Part shown: piece after piece, positions 4,681-5,478 of the stretch
Position numbering within the stretch: the stretch's first letter is position 1
Layout: every line of letters begins with the position of its first letter
Assembly: GCA_017631215.1 (NCBI GenBank)
Contig: JAGBTR010000161.1
Location: forward strand, 1-5,478
Reading direction: 5' to 3'
DNA length: 5,478 nucleotides
Source: Clostridia bacterium
GTDB lineage: Bacteria > Bacillota > Clostridia > Oscillospirales > CAG-272
Translations under genes and position numbers: made by a program
The notes under the pieces: generated by a model
Seen by the model: only the letters and a program-made list of their open reading frames with translations
Databases searched by the model: none
What the model was told of the DNA's origin: nothing

Positions 4681-5478
4681 CCGACGAGCTGGCGTGCCCA
4701 GTTGATCTTGCGCAGGAAGATGAAGCCGAAGATGCACTTGAGCACCTCAGCGAGATTGCCCGCGATAAACAGCCAGTGGATGGAGATGTCGGTGAAGCGG
4801 GAGAGCAGCAGGACGGCGGGGACGACGATCACCCACATATACACGCTGTCGAAGAGGAAGGTGATGCCCACTCGACCGCCCGAGCGAAGCGTGAAATAAG
4901 CGGCGTGCGCGTAGGAGAAGAAGGGCATCGCACAGCCCGAGATGACGATCATATAGGTCGCCAGCGAGCGCACCGAGTCGGGGGAGTTGTAGAGCAGAGG
5001 GAAGACCTGCGCCACGCCGATGAGAAGCAGACCGATGCCGCCCGCGCAGGTGACCGAAAAGGCGATCATCTTGCGGTCGGTGTCGCGTGCGCGCTCGATC
5101 TCGCCCGCACCGAGCTGATTGCCCACCACGATGGCGATGGCACTGCCCAGCGCCAGATAAACGACAGAGAACAGATTGATGACGGTCGTGCCGATGTTCT
5201 GCGCCGCCACGACCTCAAGACCGCGCGTCGAGTAGCACTGATTGCGCATCGTGATGGCGATCGCCCAGAAGACCTCGTTGGCCATCAGGGGAAGACCCTT
5301 GACGGCGATCTGACGGGTCAGCGTGCTCGGCATATACAGCGAGCGGTACGCCCCGACCAGATAAGGACAAGCCGCTGTGTGCGTGTGACCCCAAAGGACG
5401 AGGATGCCCAGCTCGACAAAGCGCGAGATGACGGTAGCAATGGCCGCACCCTGCACGCCCAGCGCGGGCGCACCGAGC
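4659..5478 (-). CDS. MATE-family multidrug/Na+ exporter, C-terminal part (5' end outside window)
   Basis: The frame is open to the right edge and reads LGAPALGVQGAAIATVISR, a typical mid-protein MATE stretch, before any start codon. The GTG at 5456 is therefore an internal Val and the gene begins outside the window. About 272 residues are present of a family usually near 450. Visible features, numbered from that Val, are a cytoplasmic linker and RQIAVKGLPLMANEVFW (48-64), which opens the second six-helix bundle, then AAQNIGTTVINL (84-95), GNQLGAGEIERARDTDRK (111-128), and about six hydrophobic helices ending near FGFIFLRKINW (243-253) with a basic tail. MATE proteins are inner-membrane antiporters that expel cationic drugs or metabolites using Na+ or H+ gradients. 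The substrate cannot be told. The gene appears to share a transcript with the RAYT gene, which overlaps its stop codon. Confidence 0.87.
   Translation of the reverse strand, partial: LGAPALGVQGAAIATVISRFVELGILVLWGHTHTAACPYLVGAYRSLYMPSTLTRQIAVKGLPLMANEVFWAIAITMRNQCYSTRGLEVVAAQNIGTTVINLFSVVYLALGSAIAIVVGNQLGAGEIERARDTDRKMIAFSVTCAGGIGLLLIGVAQVFPLLYNSPDSVRSLATYMIVISGCAMPFFSYAHAAYFTLRSGGRVGITFLFDSVYMWVIVVPAVLLLSRFTDISIHWLFIAGNLAEVLKCIFGFIFLRKINWARQLVGSKGGKA

Noticed and set aside
1..5478. CRISPR array, tRNA or rRNA genes, insertion sequence ends
   Set aside because: No regularly spaced direct repeats, cloverleaf, rRNA motifs or terminal inverted repeats with target duplications were found by eye. 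The RAYT gene shows no bounding element ends.

Overview
The window looks like a chromosomal piece of a GC-rich anaerobic Clostridia-type Firmicute, probably gut-associated. This is inferred from the gene content (a CotH-family lipoprotein, a PfoR-type EIIC membrane protein, a MATE exporter, a RAYT-type transposase), the Gram-positive-style promoters and Shine-Dalgarno sites, and the strong preference for C or G at third codon positions. No marker gene allows a finer placement.

Layout: positions 1-445 contain no convincing gene. About 190 bp of this stretch (79-271) is a dense run of hairpins, including a three-way-junction-like unit with GCAA and CTTG tetraloops. An extended -10 promoter (371-399) follows and drives a stand-alone PTS EIIC-like membrane protein (446-1594, +) that ends at a strong intrinsic terminator (1607-1639). 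Twelve bases later a near-consensus sigma-A promoter (TTGACG, 17 bp, TATAAT) drives a 767-residue CotH-kinase-family lipoprotein (1712-4015, +) with a Pro-Asp-Val repeat stalk behind its lipidation cysteine. The minus strand converges on it. The C-terminal part of a MATE-family exporter runs in from the right edge (4659-5478) and overlaps by 4 bp (GTGA) the start of a REP-associated tyrosine transposase (RAYT, 4114-4662). A hairpin with a T run on the minus strand (4016-4060) ends that unit and lies just after the CotH stop.

The most unusual observation is in the RAYT gene. It carries two perfect 25-bp copies of a REP-like element in inverted orientation (4310-4334 and 4482-4506), both translated in frame. 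Each consists of a GTAG tetranucleotide directly followed by an imperfect GC-rich palindrome with a CTTG loop. That is the architecture recognised by characterised RAYT enzymes. The likely substrate of the enzyme is therefore embedded in its own coding sequence, on either side of the segment that encodes the catalytic HIH motif. The RAYT gene is also visibly less GC-rich than its neighbours.

The genes do not form one obvious pathway. The two plus-strand genes each have their own promoter and are separated by a terminator. The MATE and RAYT genes appear to be cotranscribed and possibly translationally coupled.
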